Shown: positions 1 to 10,484, counted from the first letter of the stretch. The stretch: 64,000 nt of DNA from Prochlorococcus sp. AG-402-N23 (GCA_003216355.1 QCIX01000003.1:31774-95773); one strand, 5' to 3'. Notes: generated by a model not told the origin, from the sequence alone. Made by a program: numbers and translations.

Positions 1-762
1 GATGTGCCTCTTTTAATGGCAATTTCTTGTGCAGTTTGGGCTATGTCATCAACAGGCTTATTAACATTGCAAGCAGGGGTATTTCTAATATTTTGTTTAA
101 TCTTAAATACAATATGGGAAATCAATACCATCAATGAGAAAGGAGAGGAGACAAAAGATGCTGAACCAGAGATAGAAGAATTAAAAGATAGCCATAAAGG
201 GAAAATGAATATTTTACTAAAGTTAATATTAGGAATATTTCTTTTAAGCTTTGGTTCAAATATTTTAGTAAATGGTTCTAAAACGCTCGCTACTCTTTTG
301 GGTGTAAATGAAATTGTTATTGGTTTAACTATCGTCGCAACTGGGACATCTTTACCAGAATTAGTAACTTCAATAATTGCTGCATTTAAAGGCAAAACAG
401 ATCTTGCGATTGGTAATGTAATAGGAAGTAATTTACTCAATCAACTTTTAATCCTTGGAAGTTGCAGTATTTTTTCAGGATTTAAAGGTTTAGTAATTGA
501 ACAGAGTCTAATAAAAGTTGACTTACCTTTTATGCTTTTAACTACCTTTGCATGCTTACCAATTTTCTGGAGCAAAGGAAAAATCACAAGAATTGAAGGA
601 TTTATTTTGCTTAATCTTTATATTTTCTACATTCTCGATAAGATACTTTTCCTAAATGGATTTAACTTCCTTACTGAATTAAGGATAGGTTTATTTATTT
701 ACTTTGCATTACTTATAGTTTTTCTGATTGTTCAAGAAAAATTAAAATTTTTAAATTCATAA
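1..762 (+). CDS. Ca2+/Na+ antiporter (CaCA family), C-terminal part; truncated by window edge
   Basis: The frame is already open at base 1, so the N-terminal half lies outside the window. The visible 250 or so residues hold several hydrophobic helices, a charged cytoplasmic loop (about residues 40-68 of the visible part) and the second alpha-repeat of cation/Ca2+ exchangers, with GLTIVATGTSLPEL at about 107-120 followed by GNVIGSN at about 137-143. These repeats line the ion path in the CaCA family (YrbG/NCX-like). It probably exchanges Ca2+ for Na+ or H+ across the plasma membrane; the ion preference is inferred. The gene ends two bases before the convergent glutathione reductase gene, leaving no room for separate terminators. 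Confidence 0.85.
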   Translation, partial: DVPLLMAISCAVWAMSSTGLLTLQAGVFLIFCLILNTIWEINTINEKGEETKDAEPEIEELKDSHKGKMNILLKLILGIFLLSFGSNILVNGSKTLATLLGVNEIVIGLTIVATGTSLPELVTSIIAAFKGKTDLAIGNVIGSNLLNQLLILGSCSIFSGFKGLVIEQSLIKVDLPFMLLTTFACLPIFWSKGKITRIEGFILLNLYIFYILDKILFLNGFNFLTELRIGLFIYFALLIVFLIVQEKLKFLNS

Positions 763-764
763 TT

Positions 765-2129
765 TTATCCATACATAGTCACAAATTCTTCCGAGATAGT
801 TGGGTGCAAAGCCATAGTAATATCAAAGTCTTTTTTTGTTATCCCTGCATTTAATGAAATTGATACCATTTGAATAATCTCAGACGATGTTTCTCCAAAC
901 ATATGACATCCTAGGACTTTGTCAGTTAGCTTATGCACTACAATCTTCAACATACATTTTGATTTATTCTTTTTAAAGGTATTAGACATAGGGGTAAATT
1001 TGCATTTGAAAATTTTTATATTTTTTTCAGAGTAAATCTCTTTAGCTCTTTTCTCACTTAAGCCAACAGTTGAAATTTCTGGAATAGTAAAAACGGCCTT
1101 AGGGATATATTCATAATTTACTTTTCTTTTTTGGTCATTAAAAAAATTATCCGAAAAAACTCTCCCTTGTTCTATTGCTACTGGAGTTAAGTTTGGCTTA
1201 TTTGTGATATCGCCAACTGCAAAAATATTTGCGTTGCTTGTTTGATTAAGTTCATCGACATCTAAATATTGGCCATCCATCTTTAGATTTAAAAAATCTA
1301 AATTTAAAGGCAAAAGATTTGGTTCTCTTCCTGTAGCAATAAGGATATTATTAGTTAAGAGTTTATCTCCCGAGTCTAGGGTAGATTCCAGATTTCCATT
1401 TACTTTCTTGATAGACTTTAATTGAGTATTGGAGATTATATTGATTTCAGCAAAAGTAGGTGATTCCTCTAGGCATGAAGAAAGATCCTCATCAAAACCA
1501 TTAAGTAAATGTTGACCTCTAATTAATTGAGTTACTTCAGTACCTAAATTTCTGAAAATAGAAGCAAATTCACAAGCAATATATCCACCTCCTACTATTA
1601 ATATTGACTTGGGAAACTTTTCTAATTCAAAAATATCATCACTAATCCATGCAAAATCTACCCCAGGAATATTTAATTTCTTTGGTTTACCTCCAACTGA
1701 AATAAGAATTTTTTTTGAACTTATTTTGTTTTTAATTTTCTTTGTGTTTGAACAAATAATTTCTAATTCATTTTGAGTAATAAATCTTCCTAAGCCTTCA
1801 AAAATAGTTATATTCAACTTTTTTAAAGAATTTCTATGTAAATTACTTAATCTAGAAACCTCCTCTCTAACATTCTTCAACAAAATATTTGATTCAAAAT
1901 TGATACCTTCATTTTTTAATCCATATCCTTCAGAAGAATCCATATTTTTTTTACTTTTAGCTGCATAAACCATTAATTTCTTAGGCACACATCCCCTTAT
2001 CACACAAGTTCCTCCTATTTGATTTGCTTCTATGATTGCGACTTTTGCTCCATAACTAGCCGCACGTTTAGCCGCCGCGAGTCCTCCAGATCCAGCGCCA
2101 ACAACAATTAAATCAAATTCAAATTCCAA
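765..2129 (-). CDS. gor: Glutathione reductase (NADPH)
   Basis: A 454-residue flavoprotein disulfide reductase that reduces glutathione disulfide with NADPH in the cytosol. The sequence shows the FAD motif GAGSGG (residues 11-16), the redox-active pair C42 and C47 in CVIRGC, a second GGGYIA dinucleotide motif near 180 for NADPH, and the C-terminal active-site HPTxxE (H442-E447). The length is normal for the family. The next gene, divergent, encodes a glutathione S-transferase-like protein, which suits a shared glutathione theme. Dihydrolipoamide dehydrogenase is the main alternative, but CVIRGC and the C-terminal motif favour Gor. Confidence 0.93.
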   Translation of the reverse strand: MEFEFDLIVVGAGSGGLAAAKRAASYGAKVAIIEANQIGGTCVIRGCVPKKLMVYAAKSKKNMDSSEGYGLKNEGINFESNILLKNVREEVSRLSNLHRNSLKKLNITIFEGLGRFITQNELEIICSNTKKIKNKISSKKILISVGGKPKKLNIPGVDFAWISDDIFELEKFPKSILIVGGGYIACEFASIFRNLGTEVTQLIRGQHLLNGFDEDLSSCLEESPTFAEINIISNTQLKSIKKVNGNLESTLDSGDKLLTNNILIATGREPNLLPLNLDFLNLKMDGQYLDVDELNQTSNANIFAVGDITNKPNLTPVAIEQGRVFSDNFFNDQKRKVNYEYIPKAVFTIPEISTVGLSEKRAKEIYSEKNIKIFKCKFTPMSNTFKKNKSKCMLKIVVHKLTDKVLGCHMFGETSSEIIQMVSISLNAGITKKDFDITMALHPTISEEFVTMYG

Positions 2130-2181
2130 GACTTTTTTTAATCAATTATTATAACGTTAGTTTATAGCTTATATTCAAAAA

Positions 2182-3414
2182 ATGAATGGGATTTTGACAT
2201 GGGATGATTTAAATAAATTTGAAGTTGAGGATCTTGATAGAGTCCATGGTATAAATAATTCCTACTCAAATTTAAGATTATTTGGACATAGTGAAAATGA
2301 TGTATTAGTTACCCTCTATAGGGATAGGCATTCTTGGTGTCCTTACTGTCAGAAGATATGGTTATGGCTTGAATTTAAGAGAATTCCGTACAGAGTCAAG
2401 AAAATAAATATGTTTTGCTACGGCCAAAAAGAAAGTTGGTTCCTTGAAAAAGTTAGATCGGGGAAATTACCTGCAATTGAACTTAAAGAGCAAGTTATAA
2501 CTGAAAGCGATGATATCATAGCTTTTTTAGAAAATGAATTTGGAGCACTTGGATCTTTTATAACATCTAGTCACCTTATCAAAATTCGAGAGTTAGAAAG
2601 AGAAATTTTCAGATCCTGGTGTAATTGGCTCTGCCGAGAAAGCTTTAATTTTATAGATAACTCTTTTAGAAAAAAAAGATTTAAAGAATCCATTTCTAAA
2701 CTAGATAAAATCTTAAGTAGCTCAAAATCAGGATTTGTTGATCCATCAGTTTCTAACACGGATGATATAGAGCCTGGTGTTGGAGATATAATTTTTATTC
2801 CCTATATGGAGAGAATGAATGCATCACTTATTTATTATAAAGGGTTTAATTTAAGATCTAATTACCGTCATGTAGATAACTGGCTTACCCTTTTTGAAGG
2901 GACAAGTGCTTATAGAGGCACTCAAGGAGATTTTCATACTCATTCTCATGATTTACCTCCACAAATGGGAGGATGCTATAAAGAAAGCAACGAACAACAG
3001 ATTACTTTCTCTAAGCTAATAGATACTGGGGAGGGTTTAGGTAATTATGAATTAAACCAAAATTATGAGTCAAAATACTATGCGACAATTGCTCTTAAAA
3101 GAGTGATAAAGCATAAAGACAATTTACTAAAGGTAAACCCATACAATAAAGAATCCTTTGACGAATCATTGAGATCAGCTTTGAGCCATATGATCACAGG
3201 TGAAGTATTAATCCCTAAAAAACTTTCAGGAATCTCTCTAAGATACTTAAAAAATAGAATCTCAGTTCCAAGAGATATGCCAATTATTTCAGCAAGGTTA
3301 TTAAGGCAATCATTAAACAAAATTGAATCGCTTAGTGATATCAATGAAATAGATAAGATACCTTTCAGGCATAGATATGATCAAGATCCTATAAATTTCA
3401 TTTCTAGTTATTAG
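2182..3414 (+). CDS. Glutathione S-transferase-like protein with long C-terminal extension
   Basis: A 410-residue protein. Residues about 42-115 form a thioredoxin-fold GST N-terminal domain: a CPYC motif (C53-C56), a cis-proline region (GKLPAIEL) and the ESDDI glutathione-contact segment. The following 160 or so residues resemble the helical GST C-domain, and the last 140 have no domain I recognise. A CPYC rather than Ser/Tyr active site suggests an omega/glutaredoxin-like transferase or reductase. The substrate is unknown. It is divergent from gor with 52 bases between start codons, consistent with a shared promoter region, and nearly abuts dnaA tail to tail. Confidence 0.8.
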   Translation: MNGILTWDDLNKFEVEDLDRVHGINNSYSNLRLFGHSENDVLVTLYRDRHSWCPYCQKIWLWLEFKRIPYRVKKINMFCYGQKESWFLEKVRSGKLPAIELKEQVITESDDIIAFLENEFGALGSFITSSHLIKIRELEREIFRSWCNWLCRESFNFIDNSFRKKRFKESISKLDKILSSSKSGFVDPSVSNTDDIEPGVGDIIFIPYMERMNASLIYYKGFNLRSNYRHVDNWLTLFEGTSAYRGTQGDFHTHSHDLPPQMGGCYKESNEQQITFSKLIDTGEGLGNYELNQNYESKYYATIALKRVIKHKDNLLKVNPYNKESFDESLRSALSHMITGEVLIPKKLSGISLRYLKNRISVPRDMPIISARLLRQSLNKIESLSDINEIDKIPFRHRYDQDPINFISSY

Positions 3415-3419
3415 TAAAA

Positions 3420-4814
3420 CTATAAATTTTTTCTTGAATCTATTTGAAGTAAATCTCTTATTTTTTGAACTTGACTTGCAATATTTGGATCAATAGATAA
3501 TTTTTTTTCAACTTGTTCAATAGCATACATAACTGTTGTATGATCCTTACCCCCAAACTCATCTCCAATTCTTGGTAGGCTTAGATCCGTACCATGTCTC
3601 ATAAGATACATTCCTATTTGTCTAGCTTGACTTACTGGTTTTCTCCTACTTGAACTGATCAATTCATCAGTAGAAACTTTAAAGAAATCTGACACTTTAT
3701 TAATAACTTGTTTTGGAGTAACAACTACCCCAACACTATTAGGATCAAGCATTGGAGCAATTGATTGAACTGTCATTGGCAAGCCTGTTATTGATGCAAA
3801 TGCAACAGCTCTAGTAAATGCTCCTTCCAATTCTCGAATATTCGAAGTGAATCTTCCTGCAATAAATTGAATTAAATCTCTTGGAAGACTCATCCTCTCT
3901 TGTTCTGCCTTTTTTTGAAGAATGGCTGTCCTCGTCTCAAGGTCAGGTGGTTGAATATCTGCGGTCATACCCATTGAGAACCTAGAAATTAATCTCTCTT
4001 GAATTCCCGACAATTGATTTGGTGGTCTGTCACTTGCAATAACTATTTGACTTCCTGATTCGTGAAGTGCGTTAAAAGTATGAAAGAATTCTTCCTGTGT
4101 ATACTCTTTGCCTTCTAAGAACTGTATATCGTCTATTAAAATCAAATCTACATTTCTATATTTATCTCGAATAGCTGTCATTCCATCTCTTCGAATACCA
4201 CTAATAACATCATTTGTAAAAGTCTCTGTAGATACATATTTAACTTTTGCTTCTGGATCTATTTCTACTCGATAATGACCTATTGCTTGCATTAAATGAG
4301 TCTTACCAAGACCTACTCCTCCACAAATAAATAATGGATTAAATTCTCTCCCAGGAGATTCGGCAACGGCTAAAGCTGCGGCATGAGCCAACCTACTATT
4401 TGGACCTACAACAAATCTTTTAAATACGTAGCGTAAATTTAAACCATTAGGATTTTTGAATTGATTTTTTAAAGAATTATTTTGGTTATTACTAGAAAAA
4501 GATCTTGTTTTATGATGAACGTTCTGTTCGTTAGGTTTATCTTCATTTGTTAAATCGCTGCTGGTATTCGTTTCAGATTTAAAAACAACTTTTACATCAT
4601 GACCGCAGATTTCCTTTGCAGCTTTTTCAATAGTTTCACAATAATTCTTTCTCAACCAATCACTAGAAAATGTATTTGGGGCGATTAAAGTTAATAAGCC
4701 ATTTTCAAAACAATTAAATTTAGCAGGCCTTATCCATGTCTCAAATGAAGGCTTACTTAAAGTTTTTTGGAGTGATTTTTGAACTTCCGCCCAAATAGGA
4801 TTAGTTGCTTGCAA
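3420..4814 (-). CDS. dnaA: Chromosomal replication initiator protein DnaA
   Basis: A 464-residue AAA+ ATPase that melts the origin. The order is domain I (about 1-80), a polar linker rich in Asn/Ser (about 80-125), an AAA+ core with Walker A GGVGLGKT (165-172) and Walker [11 protein letters not shown] near 225-234, and the domain IV DNA-binding signature [18 protein letters not shown] at 422-439. The gene lies beside gst and gor rather than dnaN, as in other picocyanobacteria, so gene context does not mark the origin here. I see no DnaA-box cluster in the 170 bases upstream. Confidence 0.97.
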   Translation of the reverse strand: MQATNPIWAEVQKSLQKTLSKPSFETWIRPAKFNCFENGLLTLIAPNTFSSDWLRKNYCETIEKAAKEICGHDVKVVFKSETNTSSDLTNEDKPNEQNVHHKTRSFSSNNQNNSLKNQFKNPNGLNLRYVFKRFVVGPNSRLAHAAALAVAESPGREFNPLFICGGVGLGKTHLMQAIGHYRVEIDPEAKVKYVSTETFTNDVISGIRRDGMTAIRDKYRNVDLILIDDIQFLEGKEYTQEEFFHTFNALHESGSQIVIASDRPPNQLSGIQERLISRFSMGMTADIQPPDLETRTAILQKKAEQERMSLPRDLIQFIAGRFTSNIRELEGAFTRAVAFASITGLPMTVQSIAPMLDPNSVGVVVTPKQVINKVSDFFKVSTDELISSSRRKPVSQARQIGMYLMRHGTDLSLPRIGDEFGGKDHTTVMYAIEQVEKKLSIDPNIASQVQKIRDLLQIDSRKNL

Positions 4815-4983
4815 AGTTTTATTCTCTAGATTATTAATCTAGTTGGAATTTAATAATTGGCCATTATCAAATCACAAGATCACGACAAATTTAAAATTAT
4901 TTAACAAAGTATCGACTAAATTTATAAAAATAAATTTTATATTTTTTAATAGGCATATAATTATTTTAAATTTCACTAAATTA

Positions 4984-5619
4984 TTGGATAAAGCATTACT
5001 TATTATCATGGCGAAATGGCATGGTTTTGGAAGATGCAAAACAAGATTATCTAAAGATATAGGTAAAAGTAATTCGGCGAAAGTACAAAGTGTAATGACC
5101 AAACACACAATTTCAGTCGCAAAATTTCTTCAAGAAAATAAACTACTTGATATTTCTATTGCCATAACTGGTTTGGGAGTAGGAAATTGTAGAAAATGGT
5201 CTAGAGAATTAGGCATAAAAAAATTTAATTTGCAGGGGAAAGGCTGCTTGGGAGAAAAAATGAAACGGCAAATAATTATAAACAAAAAATTTTGTGCAAG
5301 ACATAAGATCAAAAATATTATTTTTATTGGCACTGACCTTCCAGATTTATGCCATCAAGATTTATTGAATACTCTAAAAGAGCTTCAACATAATGATCTT
5401 ATTTTAGGACCATCTAACGATGGAGGATATTGGCTTATTGGTTTATCAGAAGAAATAATGTTATCACATACATATTTACCTTTTATCAACATAAAGTGGG
5501 GGACAGAAAATGTTCTTCAAAATACAATTGATAATTTTGCTTCTAAAAAATTAAAATATAAGTTTTTAGATAAAAAAATAGATATAGATACAATTATTGA
5601 TATTGAAAATAGAAAGTAA
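4984..5619 (+). CDS. DUF2064 / TIGR04282-type glycosyltransferase-like protein
   Basis: About 211 residues from the chosen TTG start. Near the N-terminus it reads LLIIMAKWHGFGRCKTRL, the nucleotide-sugar-like loop (xPxxGxxKTRL) of the CofC-related DUF2064 family, then GTDLPDL and GPSNDGGYWLIGL, also typical of that family. The reading frame stays open upstream to an ATG at 4843, but that start would sit 28 bases from the dnaA start and add about 47 unmatched residues. ATG 5008 would cut into the conserved strand. Function is probably NDP-sugar or phosphosugar transfer. The next gene is a GT2-like partner six bases away, and the two families often pair. Confidence 0.72.
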   Translation: MDKALLIIMAKWHGFGRCKTRLSKDIGKSNSAKVQSVMTKHTISVAKFLQENKLLDISIAITGLGVGNCRKWSRELGIKKFNLQGKGCLGEKMKRQIIINKKFCARHKIKNIIFIGTDLPDLCHQDLLNTLKELQHNDLILGPSNDGGYWLIGLSEEIMLSHTYLPFINIKWGTENVLQNTIDNFASKKLKYKFLDKKIDIDTIIDIENRK

Positions 5620-5624
5620 TCGAC

Positions 5625-6308
5625 TTGTCAAAAATTTCAATTATCATTCCAACTATTAATGAAGCTAGTAATTTGCCATTATTGCTTTCAGACTTATCAA
5701 GTATTCAGAAAGAGGGCGAAATCATAATTGTTGATTCTGGAAGTGAAGATAAAACTATTGATGTAGCAAATATTTATGGAGCGAAAGTATTTTTATCCAA
5801 AGAAAGTAATCGAGGTTTACAGTTAGATATTGGAGCTAAAAATTCGAAAGGAGAGTGGCTCATATTTTTACATGCAGACACAAGATTAACTCATGATTGG
5901 TTTAAAAAAATAAATTCATTTTTAAAGGGAAACAAGAATAGTATTTACTATTTTGAATTCAAAATTAATCACAAAAAGATAATTTATAGAGTTCTCGAAA
6001 TTCTCGTGAATTTTAGAAGTAAATTTTTTAAACAACCGTATGGAGATCAAGGTTTGATAATTCATAGAACTACCTACTTTAAGAATAATGGTTTTAGAAA
6101 AATACCTTTGATGGAAGATGTAGATTTTTTAAGGAGATTAAACAAAAAAAAAGATTTAAAACAATTAAATTTACCTATTTTTATAAGTTCAAGAAAATGG
6201 GAAAGAACTAATATTTTTCTCCAAGCAATTAAGAACTGGCAATTTAGAAGAAGATGGTTAAAAGGCGAATCGTTAAACTCTATATATTCTGACTACTACA
6301 AAAAATGA
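5625..6308 (+). CDS. Family 2 glycosyltransferase (TIGR04283-like)
   Basis: A 227-residue GT-A fold protein starting at a TTG five bases after the previous stop. Motifs are IIIPTINEASNLP (nucleotide site), VDSGSEDKT and FLHADTRL, where HAD replaces the usual DxD metal motif as is common in this subfamily. The C-terminal part has a basic tail (WQFRRRWLKG). No membrane segment is evident. It is the usual companion of the DUF2064 protein upstream and probably forms a two-gene operon. The acceptor is unknown; a cell-surface or lipid-linked glycan is a guess from the family. Confidence 0.82.
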   Translation: MSKISIIIPTINEASNLPLLLSDLSSIQKEGEIIIVDSGSEDKTIDVANIYGAKVFLSKESNRGLQLDIGAKNSKGEWLIFLHADTRLTHDWFKKINSFLKGNKNSIYYFEFKINHKKIIYRVLEILVNFRSKFFKQPYGDQGLIIHRTTYFKNNGFRKIPLMEDVDFLRRLNKKKDLKQLNLPIFISSRKWERTNIFLQAIKNWQFRRRWLKGESLNSIYSDYYKK

Positions 6309-6839
6309 TTAATTTGCATACCAAAAAGCACATTTAGAGCCTCTAGGTTCTAATGTCCAACCTTGTCTTTTATAAAATGAAACCACTTCGGCATCGGCAA
6401 AAAGGGTTACTTTAGAAATTCCAATATTTTTCAATTCTTTTAGGACATATTTCATTAACTCTTTCCCCAATCCAAGTCCTTGATAGACAGGGTTAATAGC
6501 CACATCCCAAACTGTTGCTTCTAGAATTCCATCCCCAGTGCATCTTGCAAATCCTACTAGTCTGGGGAATTTATCATCATGACGCCATAACCCAACCACC
6601 AAAATACTGAAATCTAAAGCTCTTTTTACCCTCCTTATAGGTCTTCTGCTCCAACCAACAGTTTGCAAAAGTTGATCTAGTTCTATTAGATCTAAATCTT
6701 TATTTTTACTACATATAAATATTTCTTCTTTATTTGTTTGAGTGAACTCATAAGAATTTAAACCATAGAGATCTATCAGCTCTTCCCTTGATAAAGTGTT
6801 TGATTTTTTTATTAACGATTCTTGGTTTCTAAAAATCAT
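6309..6839 (-). CDS. GNAT-family N-acetyltransferase
   Basis: A 176-residue protein. The acetyl-CoA-binding signature is at about residues 117-130 (AINPVYQGLGLGKELM), followed by the beta-strand/alpha segment VTLFADAEVVSFYKRQGW common to GNATs. The preceding segment with RRPIRRVKRAL and the overall pattern resemble cyanobacterial relatives of plastid GNAT acetyltransferases that modify protein lysines or N-termini; the substrate here is inferred at best. Its start codon overlaps the stop of the upstream ABC exporter gene by one base, so the pair is probably cotranscribed. Confidence 0.85.
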   Translation of the reverse strand: MIFRNQESLIKKSNTLSREELIDLYGLNSYEFTQTNKEEIFICSKNKDLDLIELDQLLQTVGWSRRPIRRVKRALDFSILVVGLWRHDDKFPRLVGFARCTGDGILEATVWDVAINPVYQGLGLGKELMKYVLKELKNIGISKVTLFADAEVVSFYKRQGWTLEPRGSKCAFWYAN

Positions 6840-8635
6840 TAAAAATTCACGAATCCATTTTGTTGAAGCTCAGAGAGCTGAAAATATAAACCCTTTTTCA
6901 CTCTCAATTCACTATGTGTTCCCTCTTCAACTAATGATCCCGCTTTTAAGACTAAAATCTTATCAGAACTTTCAATAGTGGCTAATCTGTGAGCTATTAC
7001 TAATGCTGTTCTTTTTGACAGAATTCTTTCAAGATCTTTCTGCAAAGTAGCCTCTGTAGAGGGATCCATAAACGCTGTTGCTTCGTCCATTATTAAAACA
7101 ACAGGATTTCTAATCGCTACTCGAGCTACTGAAAGAAGTTGTCTCTCTCCAGAAGAGAGATTTCCCCCTCTTTCTCTTAGTAAGGTGTTCAAGCCTTCTG
7201 GTAATTTTTGTAATAAATTATCTAACCCTAATCCGTTACAAAGATTTTCTAATTCAAGATTATCTACATTGGAATTTAGTTTTAAATTATCTGCGACATT
7301 TCCACTAAAGATAAAGGTATCTTGCAAAACTACTCCCAACATATTTCTAAGAGTTGCAATAGGAATATCTTTAATATCTATGTCGTCTATTAAAATTTGG
7401 CCTGACTGAGGCTCATACAATCTACACAATAGTCTTATTATGGTGGTTTTACCTGAACCAGTTGGCCCTACAAAAGCCACATGCTCTCCTGGATTGATCT
7501 TGAAAGATAAATTCTTTATAATATGTTCTCCTTCGTTGTAGAAAAAATTAACATTCTTGAACTCAATTTTGCCCTTAAATTTTTTACTTACATTTTCAGC
7601 ATTTTCTAAAAAATGTTTTGCGGATTTAGAGTCCTTAATCTGTATTTCTTCATCCAATAATTCGTTTATTCTTTCTACAGCTGTTAAACCTCCTTGTATT
7701 TGAGTAAATCTTTCTGCAAGCTGCCTAAGAGGTTCAAAAAGTCTTTGGGAATATAAAATAAAGGTTGTTAATGTTCCTAAACCAATATTTCCAGATGTAA
7801 CAAGATAACCTCCAACAGCTAAAACTAAGGAAACTGCGGCAAGAGAAATCCATTCTATAAATGCCGAAATACTACTGTCATAAAATATTGTTCCATTAAC
7901 TGCTTTCTTATAAGCAACTCCAGTTTTGGAAAATTTCTTGCTATTAAAAGCCTCTCTTCTGAACATCTGCACGACTTCTAAACCTTGAAGATTCTCTTGA
8001 AAATCAGAGTTTAGTTGAGACAATTCTTCTCTTACTTGATAATTGGCTCTTCTATAACGTTTTTGAAGCCAAATAATAAAATATGAAACTGGGATTTGAG
8101 TCAAAAGTAATAAAATGGCAAGCCCTCTATCAATTGACAGCATTGTCAAAGAAATTACTATCAGACTTACGAAGTCAGCAATAACTCCAACTGCCCCACT
8201 ACCAAAAACCTCGGCTAAAGCATCAACATCATTTGTTAATCTCGTTAATAATTTCCCTACAGGCATTTTATCGTGATACTTAAGAGATAAAGATATTGAA
8301 TGATCAAAAAGTTCTCTTCTTATTCTTGCTGTCAAACGTTGTCCCACCGCTTGGATATTGTAAGTTTGGTATCCCTGCAGAACTAATCTGAATAATACAG
8401 TTACAAATAAAGTTAGGATTATGGCATTTATTGACTGCCCAAAGAAAGTTTTACTAAGCCAAACATCTGTAGTTTCGTTCTTTAGAATAGTAATTGCTTG
8501 ACCAACTAATAATGGTTGAATTGCTCCAGAGAAAGAAACAGGTAACAAAACTATCAAGATTAGATAGATTGTTTTTTTATCTTTAGTTAAATATTTACCT
8601 AACTTTTTAATCCTTCTAAAATCTTTAAAAAACAT
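6839..8635 (-). CDS. ABC transporter, fused permease and ATPase (MsbA/multidrug type)
   Basis: A 598-residue half-transporter. Residues about 20-310 contain six membrane helices (ABC type-1 exporter fold) and about 345-598 the ATPase, with Walker A GPTGSGKTT, a Q-loop (VLQDTFIF), signature LSSGERQLLSVAR, Walker B VLIMDEATAF and the H-loop in AHRLAT. The signature has LSSGE instead of LSGGQ and the D-loop reads FMDPSTE, both tolerated variants. It likely works as a homodimer exporting lipids or hydrophobic compounds; the substrate cannot be read from sequence. The next gene downstream is the GNAT protein. Confidence 0.92.
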   Translation of the reverse strand: MFFKDFRRIKKLGKYLTKDKKTIYLILIVLLPVSFSGAIQPLLVGQAITILKNETTDVWLSKTFFGQSINAIILTLFVTVLFRLVLQGYQTYNIQAVGQRLTARIRRELFDHSISLSLKYHDKMPVGKLLTRLTNDVDALAEVFGSGAVGVIADFVSLIVISLTMLSIDRGLAILLLLTQIPVSYFIIWLQKRYRRANYQVREELSQLNSDFQENLQGLEVVQMFRREAFNSKKFSKTGVAYKKAVNGTIFYDSSISAFIEWISLAAVSLVLAVGGYLVTSGNIGLGTLTTFILYSQRLFEPLRQLAERFTQIQGGLTAVERINELLDEEIQIKDSKSAKHFLENAENVSKKFKGKIEFKNVNFFYNEGEHIIKNLSFKINPGEHVAFVGPTGSGKTTIIRLLCRLYEPQSGQILIDDIDIKDIPIATLRNMLGVVLQDTFIFSGNVADNLKLNSNVDNLELENLCNGLGLDNLLQKLPEGLNTLLRERGGNLSSGERQLLSVARVAIRNPVVLIMDEATAFMDPSTEATLQKDLERILSKRTALVIAHRLATIESSDKILVLKAGSLVEEGTHSELRVKKGLYFQLSELQQNGFVNF

Positions 8636-8647
8636 TTAGCTAATCTT

Positions 8648-9286
8648 CTATAAAGCATTAGTTGATTCTATTGATAAAATAGTATCTCTGAGATAATTAT
8701 CATCTAACCTCATAGATAAAGGATTTCCAATTAGTCTTGCAGTCGAGTAATAAAGATCATCTATTTTAATTAAACCATTCTCTTTAAGAGTCTTTCCGGT
8801 TGCAACCAAATCAACTATTGCCTCTGCCATACCTGTAATAGGACCAAGCTCGACTGATCCTGTCAAATGAACTATTTCTACAGGAATATTTAATTCTTCA
8901 AAATAAGATCTTGCTGTTTTAATAAATTTACTTGCTACTTTACAATTCGCTGGAAGATCAGTTGGTTTTGAATAATTGCTATTTTTCTTAACCGCCAACG
9001 ACATATGACAACCACCAAATCCTAAATCTAATAACTTTGCGACTTTTAATTCAGATTCTCGTAAAACGTCATACCCAACAATACCCAAATCAGCCTGACC
9101 ATAACTTACATAAACAGGAACATCTCCATTTCTTACTAATAAAGCTTTGGCACGTTTGCAATTTGATTCAAAGGTTAATGATCTATTATTTTCGTCCAAC
9201 GCATCTGAGAAATCTAACCCAGCTCTTTTAAAAGTTGAAATTGAATCTTTTAACAGAGCTCCTTTTGGTAAAGCTATAGTAAACAT
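8648..9286 (-). CDS. hisG: ATP phosphoribosyltransferase, short form (HisG-S)
   Basis: A 212-residue enzyme catalysing the first step of histidine synthesis, joining ATP and PRPP. Visible family features are IALPKGALL at the N-terminus, [14 protein letters not shown], and the PRPP-binding segment [16 protein letters not shown] at about 160-175. The length matches the short form, which lacks the C-terminal histidine-binding domain and needs HisZ for activity; hisZ is not in the window. It lies just upstream of the ABC exporter on the same strand, 12 bases away. Confidence 0.95.
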   Translation of the reverse strand: MFTIALPKGALLKDSISTFKRAGLDFSDALDENNRSLTFESNCKRAKALLVRNGDVPVYVSYGQADLGIVGYDVLRESELKVAKLLDLGFGGCHMSLAVKKNSNYSKPTDLPANCKVASKFIKTARSYFEELNIPVEIVHLTGSVELGPITGMAEAIVDLVATGKTLKENGLIKIDDLYYSTARLIGNPLSMRLDDNYLRDTILSIESTNAL

Positions 9287-9326
9287 AGATCAATTTCTTC
9301 CAAGGATTCTTCATTCTAAGTTAACA

Positions 9327-10067
9327 ATGGAATTTAATAAAGCTCGAAATATAATCGGACTTAGAGTTTTAAGTGATAACATCATTTGGTTGTTGGTAAA
9401 AGATAAATCCGTTGTGGTTGTAGATCCATCAGTTCACGAACCAGTTATTAAATATATAAATGAGAACAATTTTTACTTAGAAGCTATTTTGCAAACTCAT
9501 CATCATTCAGACCATATTGGAGGGACGAAGACTCTTATTGAAAGATGGCCAAATGTAAAAGTGATTGCTTCTTCCAAAGAAAAAAAGCGAATACCTTTTC
9601 AAAATATATCTGTAGAGGATGGAGAAACTTTAAGTATTTTAGGTGAAGAAGTAAAAATAATTGAAGTATTAGGACATACAAGCTCACATATTGCCTTCTT
9701 TTTGGATGGAGAAAATCCAGTTCTTTTTATTGGTGACACATTATTTTCTGGAGGCTGTGGAAGAATTTTTGAGGGAACTTATCAACAAATGTATTCTTCA
9801 CTAAAAAGAATCAAATCTTTACCAAAAAATACTCTCATATATTGTGCACATGAATATACAAAGGACAATATATTGTGGGCATTGAATCTCAGGCCAGAAG
9901 ATCAAGATATAAAAAATAAACTTTTAGAAGTTGAAAAAAAACTTTCTCTTAATGAATTGACAATTCCATTTTTACTTGATGAAGAGAAGAAAATAAACCT
10001 TTTCTTAAGAGCAAAAAATTTAGAAGAATTTACTTTTTTAAGAGCAAATAAAGATTTATGGGTTTAA
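9327..10067 (+). CDS. gloB: Hydroxyacylglutathione hydrolase (glyoxalase II)
   Basis: A 246-residue metallo-beta-lactamase-fold hydrolase. The metal motif THHHSDH (HxHxDH), the downstream [19 protein letters not shown] and a later CAHEYT provide the binuclear metal ligands of glyoxalase II. It releases D-lactate and glutathione from S-lactoylglutathione. I chose ATG 9327 because a longer frame back to a TTG at 9147 would overlap the divergent hisG coding sequence by 140 bases and add 60 residues with no family match. It is followed by ridA on the same strand; both deal with reactive metabolites. Confidence 0.9.
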   Translation: MEFNKARNIIGLRVLSDNIIWLLVKDKSVVVVDPSVHEPVIKYINENNFYLEAILQTHHHSDHIGGTKTLIERWPNVKVIASSKEKKRIPFQNISVEDGETLSILGEEVKIIEVLGHTSSHIAFFLDGENPVLFIGDTLFSGGCGRIFEGTYQQMYSSLKRIKSLPKNTLIYCAHEYTKDNILWALNLRPEDQDIKNKLLEVEKKLSLNELTIPFLLDEEKKINLFLRAKNLEEFTFLRANKDLWV

Positions 10068-10091
10068 ATAGATTGGTATCTTCTTAAACAA

Positions 10092-10484
10092 ATGTCCCCC
10101 AAACAAGTAATTAAAACATCAAATGCTCCAGATCCAGTAGGACCTTATAATCAAGCAATAAAAGCTGGGGATTTTATCTATTGTTCTGGTCAAATTGCTA
10201 TAGACCCAGCTTTAAATGAAATAACATGTTTAGGTGATATAGAAAAGGAAACTATTCAAGTTTTAAAAAATCTCGCAGAAGTTCTTAAAGCTGGCGGAGC
10301 CAAAATAGAGGATGTAATAAAAACAACTATTTACTTAACGGACTTAAGTAATTTTCAAATTGTCAATAAAATTTATAGTGATTTTTTTAATATTGAGAAT
10401 CCTCCAGCAAGGGCCTGTGTGGAAGTTTCATCTCTACCAAAAGGAGTTTTAGTTGAAATAGATTGCGTCGCATTTCTAGATTAA
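10092..10484 (+). CDS. ridA: RidA family enamine/imine deaminase
   Basis: A 130-residue YjgF/YER057c/UK114 protein, normal length for this trimer-forming family. It shows the opening PDPVGPYNQAIKAG, the middle YCSGQIAIDP, and the catalytic-arginine motif ENPPARACVEVSSLPKG at about 100-116. RidA hydrolyses reactive enamine/imine intermediates from PLP enzymes, protecting branched-chain amino acid synthesis. The gene follows gloB by 24 bases on the same strand and is probably cotranscribed with it. Confidence 0.93.
   Translation: MSPKQVIKTSNAPDPVGPYNQAIKAGDFIYCSGQIAIDPALNEITCLGDIEKETIQVLKNLAEVLKAGGAKIEDVIKTTIYLTDLSNFQIVNKIYSDFFNIENPPARACVEVSSLPKGVLVEIDCVAFLD

Noticed and set aside
4815..4983. 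Replication origin next to dnaA
   Set aside because: No DnaA boxes (TTATCCACA-like) are seen, dnaN is not adjacent, and the segment is short.
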